Source: Thalassospira indica
Lineage (GTDB): Bacteria; Pseudomonadota; Alphaproteobacteria; Rhodospirillales; Thalassospiraceae
Assembly (NCBI RefSeq): GCF_003403095.1
Contig: NZ_CP031555.1
Coordinates: 2,894,001 to 2,958,000, forward strand
Direction of reading: 5' to 3'
Length of the DNA: 64,000 nt
The notes beneath the pieces were generated by a model. That model saw only the letters and a program-made list of their open reading frames with translations, had not been told where the DNA came from and searched no databases. Of this stretch, positions 9,203 to 18,857 are shown piece after piece. The translations under genes were made by a program, and so were the position numbers. Each line of letters begins with the position of its first letter. Positions within the stretch are counted from its first letter, which is position 1.

Positions 9203-10087
9203 ATGCAACAAACCGCCGACATCATCAGCCTGCTGCGCAGCCAGTCGGGCAAATTCCCGAACCGCGAACAACTGGTCGCGGACTATGTCAGCGCACATCT
9301 GGAAGATGTCACAACCATCGCCCTGTCCGATCTTGCCAAGAATGTGGGGGTCAGCGAACCGACCGTTATCCGGTTTTGTCGCACATTGGGTTGCGACGGG
9401 TTCCGCGATTTCAAAATCCGCTTGGCGCAAAACCTTGCTGTCAGCATTCAGTATCTGACATCCGAAGACATTTCAGACGACACAACCGCCGCAGACGTTC
9501 TGTCAAACCATGTGCTGGGCGTGATCATTGATAACCTGCGTCTTCTGCGTGATCAGTTATCCTCCGATCAAATTGATCAGGCTGCCGATATTCTGGTCAA
9601 GGCACGTCAGGTGGCGTTTTTCGGGGTTGGCGGGGGATCGACCACTGTGGCTTTTGATGCCGCAAACCGCTTTTTCCGGCTGGGAATTCCAGCGCAATCA
9701 CAAAGTGACGGCTATTTGCAGCGTATGCTGGCCTCGACCTTTGGCGCAGAGGACGTAATATTTGCGATCTCCACCAGTGGTCGCCCGACGGAAATCATCC
9801 ATTCTGCTGCCATTGCCCGCCAATATGGTGCCAAGGTCATCTCCTTGACCAATCCTGACAGTCCGCTTGCCGCCGAAAGTGATCTGGTCATATCAATCAA
9901 TATGCCGGAAAACCCTGACATCTATAAACCAACCGCCACACGCCACGCGTTTCTGGCGACAATTGATGTGATTGCGACGGCTGTGGCACGACGCATGCCC
10001 GATCAGGCCAAGGAAAAGCTCAGACGCATTCGCTCATCCCTGCTGACGGTCAATCCCCCAACCGGCCGCCAACCCATCGGCGACTAA
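9203..10087 (+). CDS. MurR/RpiR family transcriptional regulator
   Basis: 294 residues. An N-terminal RpiR helix-turn-helix (IALSDLAKNVGVSEPTVIRF, ~39-58) is followed by a SIS domain (~120-250) with the glycine-rich GVGGGSTTVAFD and the STSGRPTE loop that binds sugar phosphates or related phosphorylated effectors. The gene diverges from the TRAP-M81 operon and is the obvious candidate to control it through the three palindromes at 8753-8869. The SIS domain suggests the effector may be a phosphorylated amino sugar or similar metabolite. Confidence 0.88.
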   Translation: MQQTADIISLLRSQSGKFPNREQLVADYVSAHLEDVTTIALSDLAKNVGVSEPTVIRFCRTLGCDGFRDFKIRLAQNLAVSIQYLTSEDISDDTTAADVLSNHVLGVIIDNLRLLRDQLSSDQIDQAADILVKARQVAFFGVGGGSTTVAFDAANRFFRLGIPAQSQSDGYLQRMLASTFGAEDVIFAISTSGRPTEIIHSAAIARQYGAKVISLTNPDSPLAAESDLVISINMPENPDIYKPTATRHAFLATIDVIATAVARRMPDQAKEKLRRIRSSLLTVNPPTGRQPIGD

Positions 10088-10100
10088 GGTTTGTGCTGTC

Positions 10101-13100
10101 TTAGTAATCAAGTCTGTATTGGATACCGGCCTTGCTATCGATTTCGGTGGTTTCGCTGGTGACACTGATATTTGGTGTGACTTCGATCTCGACTTCGACG
10201 CCACTTGATCCCGGCGTTGACCCCGCCTTGGTGCCGACATAGACCCCCTCTATCAGGTATTTGCCAACCTTGACCTCCGGCCCGTCTTCGCCACCACCAA
10301 CGCGCAGGACATCTGCACCGATAAAGCGCTGGATGCTGCCAACCACATCAAGACCACTGCCACCGCCAGAAAGTTCGTTCAGGGCACTTGCCAGTTGCAC
10401 GGCCTCGACTGCCGAAAGGCTGCCTTGGGATTTACCAAACAGGACCTGAGACAGGATCTCGTCTTCCGGCAGGGACGGATTGGACGACAGCACCAGTTCC
10501 GGATCGCTTGACGGCCCCTGGAAGCCTGCGGTTACAACGAGATCTTCGGTGGTGTAGACCCCTTCGATATCAAGCATCGGATCAGGGGGCGACGCACCGG
10601 CAAAGGTAATCTGAGAATCCCGGATGACAAAGGTTTTGCCGATGACATCAAGCTGCCCGCGCAAGGCAGATAACTGCCCGGTGATGCGCGGACCATCGGT
10701 GGTTCCGGCAATTTCAAGTCGCCCGCCCCACTCGGAATCAAGTCCCTTGCCACGCACAAACAGACGTCCCGGGATATCAACGGTCACATCAAGATTACCG
10801 GTAAAGGCGTCATCCGCTTCCTCTGTATCCTCGGTCTTTTCGGCCTGCGAAGCGTCCGGCAGGTTTTCAATCTCGATGGTCGGAACCGATTCCGGCAAGG
10901 CCAGGGTCAGATCGACCTCCCCGCGCTGGACCGACACCGTGCTTTGGATATCGGCCTCCGACTGGGATCCTGTCACGCTGGCTTTTACATCCGCCCAGAA
11001 TTGCAGTTCATCCTTACGTGATACGGCAACATTGCGCAGATCAGCCGAAACGTCATAGCGCATCTCCCCGCCGTCAAGCAGATCAAGATCAACCGATGCA
11101 TCAACAGTGCCTTTGCCGCCATCCGTGGCCGTAATGGACGGAATGGAAAGACCCGCCTGATCAAAGGTGCCCTCAAGCGTCATCTGATCAAGGATGGTGC
11201 CGTACTCGAGGTTTTCATATCGTCCATTGGCAAGCGCAACATCCCCGTTCCAGCGGATGTCATCAAGCGTCCCAGCGACATCAAGCGCAAGTTTGATCTT
11301 GCCCGACATCTGATGATCGGGTGCCGGGACATAAGGCCAGAATTCGGCAATTTGACCATTCACACGCACGCGGGCAGAAACCGGCGCAGCAAGATCCGGG
11401 CTGAATTCCTGTTCAAGCACAGAAATCGCAAGCGGAACATTGCCTTCGGCTGTCAGTGCTTCGACATCGCCATTACCAAGCGACGCCTGCCCTGCAAGTT
11501 TTCCGTCCTCAAGCGTGATATCAAGCCGCATTTCAAAGGGCTTCAGCCCCGCGACTGCCTTTGCCGTGATGCCGGAAATGCGGCCATTGACCTGTGCACT
11601 TGGCAAGTTCCCGCGTGTTTCACGCAAGGACGCATCAAGATTTGCGGTGCCGCTCAGCCCGTCAAAGCCGGAAATACGCCCCCACGGACCAAGATCAAAA
11701 TCATTAAGGTGCAGCTCACCCGAAATGGATTTTTGCCCGGCTTCCTGATCAAGGCTTGCGACAAGATGGCCGGTGCCAACCGTCAGGTCGGCGTCGAGTT
11801 GCTGCCGACCGTTTTCACGCAAAACAAGTTCCAGTGGTTTTCGAAGCTCAATCGTCTGATCGCCAATGATCGCTTCAAGCCGATTGGCCATCACAGCGAT
11901 ATCATTGCCAAGCGACAGATCAGCAGCCAAGTCGGTCGAAATCGGCACATTGCCCTGATAAAGACCTGAACTGGTCAGCGTAATGGCAAGGGCATCCATG
12001 CCGCCGTCAAGATCAAGGGCAAGCTCGTCAACCGCAATTGATCCGGCAATAATGTCACGGCCATCCAGCTCCGCTGAAATTTCCGGTACGTCAAACGCAT
12101 TGCCGATCTTCGCGGTCAGTTCAACATCCTCGATCATTGTCGGATTGGTGCCATCTGTGCTTGCCATCCGCAGGCCCTTGGCCGATGCATTTGCCGTAAT
12201 GCTTTGGCGTTGCCCATCCGGACGAAGGGCAATATCGGCCGTCACGGTACCGTTCACCAAGCTCACACCAAACTGATCGAGAAATTCGGCATCGAGATTT
12301 GACAGTGTAACATCACCGCGCATTGGAATGCTGTAGTCGGGCAAGGCAATATCGCCACTTAACGCGACATGCTCGCCTTCAAACGATATCTGCTCAACAC
12401 GGAGCGCATCTTCAGGCAGAACAAGATTTGCAGCCACTTCGTAAGGACGGCTGGCAAAGGTGAAGTTGCCATTATTGGCAAGTGACAACACCGACTGTTC
12501 TGACCAAGTCATGCGGCTTGTCAGCACGATATCAGAGAATTTCTGACCCGAAACAGCAAGGCTTGGAACACTTAATTCAAACGTCCCCGGGGGTGCCGCC
12601 AAGTCACCTTCGAGGTTGGCTGTCAGCTTTGCCGGGGCCATTTCAATGCCCAGATCCGGCGGCACGGCACCAGATGCAATATCAAGCGTGCTTTCAAGCG
12701 ACAGTTTCCCGAATGCCTCTGTAATGCGAAGCATCAGCGGACCGTCAATCATCGCGGTATCAAGTGCACTGACTTCAACGCTGAGATCAAGATCAGGCGC
12801 AAGAGTTACATCGCCCGTGATACGCGGCTCGGAGCCGACGATACGATCAAGGTCGGCAATCCCGAAACCGGCCTGACTGGCTGAAACCTCAATCCCGGTT
12901 TCCAGACCACTGGCCTCCGACCAGGTCAGGCCGGGCAAGGCAACCTGCCCCTGCCCGCGCAGATCAAGTCCCGAAATCGGCGCAAAAATGGCAAGATCGC
13001 GGATATCGGCAACGATGTTCGATGTCGTGACGACCAGATCTTCGTTCACGTCCGCCTGCCCGCGCAGAGTCATATCAGGCGTGTTCAATGCCAGATTGCG

Positions 13101-14537
13101 GATCGAAATGTCGGCAAATTCCGGCGACATCCGCGCATCAAATGACAGATCCTGCGCCGCCCCCAGAAACGCGCCGAGATCCGGGTCATCCCAATCCGTG
13201 CCGGTTGCAGAAAATGCGACGGTTGCGTCAAGTGGCTCATCCGCGTCATCGGGGGCCGCCATATCGGCCTGCAAGGCGATGTCGCCGATACGCGACACAG
13301 GCGTTTTCACATCGCGACCATTTACCCGCAGCGCCACACCGGGCATCGAAAGATTGCCATTGGCCTGAACGGAAAGCCCAAGTTCCGCCCATGAAACCGC
13401 ACCATCAAGAAGTGCCGACATTTCAGGATCAATATCGGCCGTTAAATCGGCCGTCATCAGGCTGTCATCAAGGTCAAGTTCCGTTGTGCCAGATAGCGCC
13501 AGCATATCTGCCATAGCGATGGAAATGCGATCAAACGAAAGGATTTGTTCTGATTGATCAAATGCCCCACCAATGCCCAGCGCGACTTCTTTGTCCATGC
13601 TTGCAGGCAACTGTTCGCTTATGCGTTCCTGCGGCGAAACCGAACCGTCTACGGCAAATGCCACAACATCCGAAGACAGTTGAACGCCAATGTCGCTTGC
13701 AAGCGATGCATAGCCCGCCGCCGACAGGTCAATCTTGCCTTTCCAGTCATTGGCCGGACCATCGCCATTAAGCGCAATCTTGATATCTGTTGCGCTGGCC
13801 GGATCAACGCCGGCCAGGGTCATGACAAGCCCTTCGCGCCCCAAGGCGCCATTAATTTCGGCGGCCAACCGTTGCTCGGGACCATCAAAATCCAGATCAA
13901 GTTTTATCTGGTCGGTACCGCCATCACGCGGCTGCAAATCGAGAAATGCCGTCGCAGACAGGTTTGTGCCAACCTTTGCCCGCCCATTCAGGCTATAGAG
14001 GAAACTGTTGCCTGTCATCGGATCAACAATCGCAATTTCGCCAAGCTCAAGCGCATCAAGCGAAACAGCCAGCGGCATTGAAAAACCGCCGCCGTCTTCA
14101 TCTTCTTCCTCAACCGTTTCCGGTGCTGTGCCATCTGGCAAAATGACATTTGCCGACGCCAGAGCGATCCGGTTGATTTGCAATTTCCCGCCAAGGAGCG
14201 CTGTTGGCGACCAGTCGAAGTCAACGTCCTTAAGCGCCACGTGCAAACCGTCTGCTGCACGGTCCATCTTTACCTGATCAAGTGTCAGACCGGTCCATAG
14301 GATGCCTTCAATCTCGCCCAGTGCAAATTCGCTGTCGGTCGCGGCGGACACAGCTTCGTTAATCATCGGTGTTGCCATGCGCAACACCGGCCCCGTCCCG
14401 GCAACGGCAATCACGCCGACAAGTCCAAGCACGGTTCCACCAAAACCATACGCAGCATAGCGCAACCATTTTCGGTTTTGGCGGCGAGGTGTTGCGGGTT
14501 TGGGATCGATCGGTGGTGTCGTGTCAGACCCGGTCAA
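10101..14537 (-). CDS. tamB: Translocation and assembly module protein TamB
   Basis: 1478-residue protein. A single N-terminal membrane anchor (~26-48, YAAYGFGGTVLGLVGVIAVA) is followed by a very long repetitive beta-rich region of the AsmA/TamB type, and the C-terminal ~380 residues are the conserved TamB domain (DUF490), with LFVRGKGLDSEW, GQLSALRGQLDVIGK and EDEILSQVLFGK. TamB spans the periplasm as a beta-taco structure and works with TamA in outer-membrane protein insertion and phospholipid movement. Its start overlaps the tamA stop by four bases. Confidence 0.92.
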   Translation of the reverse strand: MTGSDTTPPIDPKPATPRRQNRKWLRYAAYGFGGTVLGLVGVIAVAGTGPVLRMATPMINEAVSAATDSEFALGEIEGILWTGLTLDQVKMDRAADGLHVALKDVDFDWSPTALLGGKLQINRIALASANVILPDGTAPETVEEEDEDGGGFSMPLAVSLDALELGEIAIVDPMTGNSFLYSLNGRAKVGTNLSATAFLDLQPRDGGTDQIKLDLDFDGPEQRLAAEINGALGREGLVMTLAGVDPASATDIKIALNGDGPANDWKGKIDLSAAGYASLASDIGVQLSSDVVAFAVDGSVSPQERISEQLPASMDKEVALGIGGAFDQSEQILSFDRISIAMADMLALSGTTELDLDDSLMTADLTADIDPEMSALLDGAVSWAELGLSVQANGNLSMPGVALRVNGRDVKTPVSRIGDIALQADMAAPDDADEPLDATVAFSATGTDWDDPDLGAFLGAAQDLSFDARMSPEFADISIRNLALNTPDMTLRGQADVNEDLVVTTSNIVADIRDLAIFAPISGLDLRGQGQVALPGLTWSEASGLETGIEVSASQAGFGIADLDRIVGSEPRITGDVTLAPDLDLSVEVSALDTAMIDGPLMLRITEAFGKLSLESTLDIASGAVPPDLGIEMAPAKLTANLEGDLAAPPGTFELSVPSLAVSGQKFSDIVLTSRMTWSEQSVLSLANNGNFTFASRPYEVAANLVLPEDALRVEQISFEGEHVALSGDIALPDYSIPMRGDVTLSNLDAEFLDQFGVSLVNGTVTADIALRPDGQRQSITANASAKGLRMASTDGTNPTMIEDVELTAKIGNAFDVPEISAELDGRDIIAGSIAVDELALDLDGGMDALAITLTSSGLYQGNVPISTDLAADLSLGNDIAVMANRLEAIIGDQTIELRKPLELVLRENGRQQLDADLTVGTGHLVASLDQEAGQKSISGELHLNDFDLGPWGRISGFDGLSGTANLDASLRETRGNLPSAQVNGRISGITAKAVAGLKPFEMRLDITLEDGKLAGQASLGNGDVEALTAEGNVPLAISVLEQEFSPDLAAPVSARVRVNGQIAEFWPYVPAPDHQMSGKIKLALDVAGTLDDIRWNGDVALANGRYENLEYGTILDQMTLEGTFDQAGLSIPSITATDGGKGTVDASVDLDLLDGGEMRYDVSADLRNVAVSRKDELQFWADVKASVTGSQSEADIQSTVSVQRGEVDLTLALPESVPTIEIENLPDASQAEKTEDTEEADDAFTGNLDVTVDIPGRLFVRGKGLDSEWGGRLEIAGTTDGPRITGQLSALRGQLDVIGKTFVIRDSQITFAGASPPDPMLDIEGVYTTEDLVVTAGFQGPSSDPELVLSSNPSLPEDEILSQVLFGKSQGSLSAVEAVQLASALNELSGGGSGLDVVGSIQRFIGADVLRVGGGEDGPEVKVGKYLIEGVYVGTKAGSTPGSSGVEVEIEVTPNISVTSETTEIDSKAGIQYRLDY

Positions 14538-16543
14538 AATGCTTGCCCCAGACTGATATAGAATTGGAAATCATCATCAACATTGTCGCGTTTATCAAGC
14601 GGCACCGCGACATCAAACCTAAGCGGCCCGACCCCCGTGTAATAGCGGAAGCCAAGACCGGCAGCCCAGAGAAGACTTATGTCTTCGGGTTCGGATCGGG
14701 CATAGACATTGCCGCCTTCGATGAAGGGCACGATGCCAAAGCTTTCGGTCACACGGGCGCGGAATTCGGCCCCGACTTCCAGTACGGAACGTCCGCCAAG
14801 CGGATCATGATCATCATCAAGTGGCCCGACTTTCTGGTATTCGTAGCCCCGGATGGATCCGCCACCGCCGGAATAATATCGTTTGTTCGATGGCAGATTG
14901 CCGCGATCCTCACCAATAATCGTGCCGGTACGCGCACGGGCAGCCAGGACATAATCACCATCTTCGTCAATCGACAGGTATTGCGACCCGACGACCGATA
15001 CGGTGGTAAACCCGGTATCCTTGTCTGTCAGGCCCATATAGGGCGACACGTTGATTTCAAAACGGTTTCCGCGTGTCGGATCAAGCGGATTGTCGGTGTT
15101 GTCATGGCGCAAGATGCCCCGCAAACCGGCAAGATAGAATTCCTCGTTCGGGGAGTCTGAGCCGGTCAGGTCGGAATATTCTGCGGTGACACCAAATGTG
15201 GTTGTCCAGTTTTCCCAAAGCGGACGTTCGATACCGGCAAAGCTATCAAGCGTTGAACCCTTATAGGCGTCGGTATCGTTGTTCTTGGCGTTGGCCTCAG
15301 CCACAAAGGACTGGCGACGTTCCAGGAATTGCGGTTTTTTGAATTCTGCCGACAGACCTTGTTCAAGGCTTGAAACATCAATCCCCAGCCGCAGGCGTTC
15401 ACCAGCACCAAACAGATTACGATGTTCCCAGAACGCATTTGCCCCTGGGCCTTCGGCGGTTGAGAAATCAAGCCCGCCACCGATTGAACGCATTTTGCGT
15501 TCAACCACTTCAATCTCGACCGGGATTTCGCCATTGTCATTAACCGGACCGGCGACCTTGACAATCACACTGTCAAACAGGTTGGTTTGCGCCAGATCAC
15601 GCCGCGTGGTGCGCACCTGTTCGGGATGATATTGCTCGCCTGACCGCCAGCTGCGGTATCCTGCGATGAAGTCCGCATCGACGTCCTCTGCACCATTAAC
15701 GGTGATCTTGCCAAAATCGGCCTGCGGTCCGGTTTCAAAGGCATAATTGATCGTAATGGTTTTTTGCGCGGTGTCGGCCAGTACGGTTCGCTTGCCAGCC
15801 TCGACAAGCGGATAGCCCTGTTCGCGCAGGATATCCACACCGTATTGTTCGCCCAGAATGATTGGCTCCGCAGTCGCGCGTTGCCCGATCTCAAGGCGGG
15901 TCTTTTCAAGTTCCTTATCCGTCGCATGGCGTTCCACCACGCGATCAGGGTATGTGATCACAAGGTTCACCGCCGAAATCAGATAAGGTGTGCCGACATC
16001 GATATTATAGGTCAGAACCAGTGGTGTCGGCTGTTCGGATGTTGATGCCAATGCATCATCCCCGGACTGGCCATCCGCCGGATCTTGCTCTGAACCAGCA
16101 TCAGATGCGTCTTCGGCTGGCGCACTATCCGATGCGTCTGCGGCTACCTTTTCATTAATCTCAAATGTGATCTGACCGTCATAAAACCCCTTGGATCGAA
16201 GAACAGCCTGAAACCGTTCGACATCGTCTTCGGCACGGCGTTGCAGGCCCGCGCGCGACGCTGTCGGGCGCGATTGCAGACGGCGTGCTGTACTGACCCC
16301 CTCCAGCGCCGCAATCAGATTTTCTTCCTGTGGATCGATGCCGGCAATTTCGACTTCATAGGGGATGGTTTGTTGCAGATCATTTTGCGCAATCTCGCTA
16401 TCAGCACCGTCGCCAAAGCCAAGCACACCAGTTAGCCCCTCGTCCGAGGTGCACGCCGAAAGCATCGACCCTGCCAGTAAAAGCGGAACGATTGCAAAGC
16501 TGCGCCTGTGGATCGGAGATGTGTCTAGGATGCGTTTATTCAA
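14534..16543 (-). CDS. tamA: Outer-membrane assembly factor TamA (BamA/Omp85 superfamily)
   Basis: About 669 residues. Three POTRA-like domains fill the N-terminal half, and the C-terminal ~300 residues are an Omp85 barrel ending in FQFYISLGQAF with a C-terminal aromatic. Barrel motif GGGGSIRGYEYQ corresponds to the conserved RGY loop. I chose a TTG start at 16543 because it begins right at a signal peptide (NKRILDTSP...VPLLLAGSMLSAC); no ATG in this frame gives a sensible signal peptide. The signal ends in a perfect lipobox, LSAC with Cys31, unusual for an Omp85 protein. An acidic low-complexity insert (~SDSAPAEDASDAGSEQD) lies after the first POTRA. Confidence 0.9.
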   Translation of the reverse strand: MNKRILDTSPIHRRSFAIVPLLLAGSMLSACTSDEGLTGVLGFGDGADSEIAQNDLQQTIPYEVEIAGIDPQEENLIAALEGVSTARRLQSRPTASRAGLQRRAEDDVERFQAVLRSKGFYDGQITFEINEKVAADASDSAPAEDASDAGSEQDPADGQSGDDALASTSEQPTPLVLTYNIDVGTPYLISAVNLVITYPDRVVERHATDKELEKTRLEIGQRATAEPIILGEQYGVDILREQGYPLVEAGKRTVLADTAQKTITINYAFETGPQADFGKITVNGAEDVDADFIAGYRSWRSGEQYHPEQVRTTRRDLAQTNLFDSVIVKVAGPVNDNGEIPVEIEVVERKMRSIGGGLDFSTAEGPGANAFWEHRNLFGAGERLRLGIDVSSLEQGLSAEFKKPQFLERRQSFVAEANAKNNDTDAYKGSTLDSFAGIERPLWENWTTTFGVTAEYSDLTGSDSPNEEFYLAGLRGILRHDNTDNPLDPTRGNRFEINVSPYMGLTDKDTGFTTVSVVGSQYLSIDEDGDYVLAARARTGTIIGEDRGNLPSNKRYYSGGGGSIRGYEYQKVGPLDDDHDPLGGRSVLEVGAEFRARVTESFGIVPFIEGGNVYARSEPEDISLLWAAGLGFRYYTGVGPLRFDVAVPLDKRDNVDDDFQFYISLGQAF

Positions 16544-16831
16544 ACCATCTTGCCCTTGAAAGCTTTGCGGACGCAGTGCAACGTACGCCAACCTGTTTGT
16601 TTCTGATCTCTTGTTTATATAAGTGCAAACGATCAGGATGATTAAATGTTTCACAGCAGTCTTTTGAAAACACCTTATTTTCATTGGACGTACTGGTCGA
16701 GTGTGACCTATGCCATGATCCATGAAAAAAAGGCATGGCTATGAACAATAAATGCGCTTGCGACGAACGATCTTTGGGCGTACCGGAAGTTGAGCGCAAC
16801 ATATTTACCCTCATCGTAGGAGAGCTGCACA

Positions 16832-18802
16832 GTGACTTTGCCCCAGACCAATACTGTCATCATCCGTGCAGCCGTGCGCGACGACCTTGATGGTCTTTGC
16901 GCCCTTGAAAGCGGCAATTTCGAAAGCGACCTGATTTCGCGGGCTTCTTTTTCGCGGTTCCTGCGTCAGGCCAGCGCGCGCCTTCTTGTTGCAGACGCCG
17001 GCGATGCCGATCATCCTGAAATTGTCGGCTATGGTTTGCTGTTGCTGCGCACCAATACCGTTACAGCACGGATTTACTCGCTGGCGATTGCAAAAGACTG
17101 GCGCGGCAAGGGTTTGGGCACACAGCTATTGGCTGGCCTTGAAAATCTGGCGATGGATGCGGGATGCACGCGCATGCGCCTTGAAGTGCGTGTGACCAAT
17201 GAAACCGCGCGCAATCTATATGAACGTCATGGCTATGTCCGGATTGCCGACCTTCCAGGTTACTATGAAGATGGCAGTGATGGCATCCGCCTTGAACACG
17301 CGCTTTATGACGGCGAAAGCGCTGTCAGCCCGGCTGTTGCCACCGGCGCGCCGCTGATTTTGGTCGACCGTCTGTCGGATCAACGCTTTGCCGTATCGGG
17401 GGCACGCGTGATGCGGGTCCGAGATTATCTCGCACTTGATCACGGTGTGCGCAACCGGCGTGTGATCAACCTGTGCCAATCCTATGAATATCTGTCGCGG
17501 GGCTATTATTGCAGCCTGCTTGCGGCAGCCCGTGCAGAGCGCGTCATTCCCGAGGCCGATGTTCTTTTGGATTTGAACTGGAAACGGCTTCAGAAAACTG
17601 CCCGTGCGGAACTCAGCCCTCAAATCATCGAGGCACTGGAAAAATCCGGCCAGACACCTGATCAGGCACCCGATCATATCGATGTCTATTTCGGGCGGAC
17701 CGCCAACAAAAAGTTCCGTCAGATTGGCGAACGCGCCTTTGATCAGTTCCGCTGCCCTATTCTACGCCTGCACCTAAACAAGCAGGATCGCAGAATTTTG
17801 CGCGAAATCGAGGCCCCGTCGATCAGCCAGCTTGATGACGACAAACTTGTCGAGTTCGAGGCCGCATTGCGCGCCTATTTGCGCGGACGTGTGCGCAAAC
17901 AGGGTAACGTCACCCCGCCGACCGCCCTTGTCGCGATCCTCCATGACCCGGATGAAGTTCTGCCACCGTCCGACAAGGAGGCGCTGGCCAATTTCGTGCA
18001 GGCTGCGTCCGATCTTGGGGCCAAGGCCGAACTGATTACGGCCAAGGATTTCCATCATCTTTCGGAATTTGATGCCCTTTTGATCCGCGAAACCACCGCC
18101 CTTGATCACCATACCTATCGCTTTGCCAAGCGGGCGGTAAAGGAAGGCATCCCGGTAATTGATGATCCGGACTCGATGCTGCGTTGTACCAACAAGGTCT
18201 ATTTGGCGGAATTGCTGCGCACGCACCGTATCCCGGCACCCAAAAGTGCGATTTTCGACAAGCGCCGCATTCCCGACATCGCAAAGCAATTCAGCTTCCC
18301 GTCGGTTCTGAAGGTACCGGATGGCTGCTTCTCGCGCGGGGTGCGCAAGGTAAAATCGCCAGAACACCTGAATGAAGTCGCGACCGAGATGTTCAAGAAC
18401 TCCGAACTTCTCGTCATTCAGGAATATGTCGAAACCACCTTTGACTGGCGGATTGGTGTTCTGGGTGGTGAAGCCATCTTTGCCAGCCGCTATTTCATGG
18501 CACCGGGCCACTGGCAGATCGTCAAACATGAATATGATGGCAAAAGCTATGAGGAAGGCGGGTTTGAAACCCTTGCGGTCGAAGATGCCCCTGCCGACAT
18601 CGTTGCCACGGCTCTTGCCTCTGCACGTTTGATGGGCGATGGCCTTTATGGCGTGGACGTTAAGGAAACGCCTTATGGCCCGATGGTGATCGAGGTGAAT
18701 GACAACCCGAACATCGATGCCGGGGTTGAGGATGTGGTGCTTGGCATGGATTTGTATCGCCGGATCATTGCGCACTTGCTGGGCAAGATCGCGCGACCCT
18801 GA
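16832..18802 (+). CDS. GNAT acetyltransferase - RimK-like ATP-grasp ligase fusion
   Basis: 656 residues with three parts. Residues ~8-158 are a GNAT domain with acetyl-CoA loop RGKGLGT (91-97). Residues ~170-330 match the RimK-like ATP-grasp N-terminal (RLAN) domain, with NLCQSYEYLSRGYYCSLLA. The C-terminal ~300 residues are an ATP-grasp ligase: SVLKVPDGCFSRGVRKV, IQEYVETTFDWRIGV and the Mg/ATP-binding EVNDNPNIDAG. ATP-grasp ligases of this group join a carboxylate to an amine, often adding glutamate to a peptide or metabolite. It converges with a GNAT-C39 peptidase gene; the two families are known to travel together and were predicted to make and cut a peptide-like product. Confidence 0.88.
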   Translation: MTLPQTNTVIIRAAVRDDLDGLCALESGNFESDLISRASFSRFLRQASARLLVADAGDADHPEIVGYGLLLLRTNTVTARIYSLAIAKDWRGKGLGTQLLAGLENLAMDAGCTRMRLEVRVTNETARNLYERHGYVRIADLPGYYEDGSDGIRLEHALYDGESAVSPAVATGAPLILVDRLSDQRFAVSGARVMRVRDYLALDHGVRNRRVINLCQSYEYLSRGYYCSLLAAARAERVIPEADVLLDLNWKRLQKTARAELSPQIIEALEKSGQTPDQAPDHIDVYFGRTANKKFRQIGERAFDQFRCPILRLHLNKQDRRILREIEAPSISQLDDDKLVEFEAALRAYLRGRVRKQGNVTPPTALVAILHDPDEVLPPSDKEALANFVQAASDLGAKAELITAKDFHHLSEFDALLIRETTALDHHTYRFAKRAVKEGIPVIDDPDSMLRCTNKVYLAELLRTHRIPAPKSAIFDKRRIPDIAKQFSFPSVLKVPDGCFSRGVRKVKSPEHLNEVATEMFKNSELLVIQEYVETTFDWRIGVLGGEAIFASRYFMAPGHWQIVKHEYDGKSYEEGGFETLAVEDAPADIVATALASARLMGDGLYGVDVKETPYGPMVIEVNDNPNIDAGVEDVVLGMDLYRRIIAHLLGKIARP

Positions 18803-18827
18803 GCAGTCATAGCAAATCAATAAAAGT

Positions 18828-18857
18828 AAAAGGCCGGGTCTTTACCCGGCCTTTTTG
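18828..18857. terminator. Bidirectional intrinsic terminator
   Basis: GGCCGGGT (18832-18839) pairs with ACCCGGCC (18844-18851), with A tract before and T tract after. It serves both convergent genes; the last codons and stop of the C39 peptidase gene lie inside the right arm. Confidence 0.75.
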
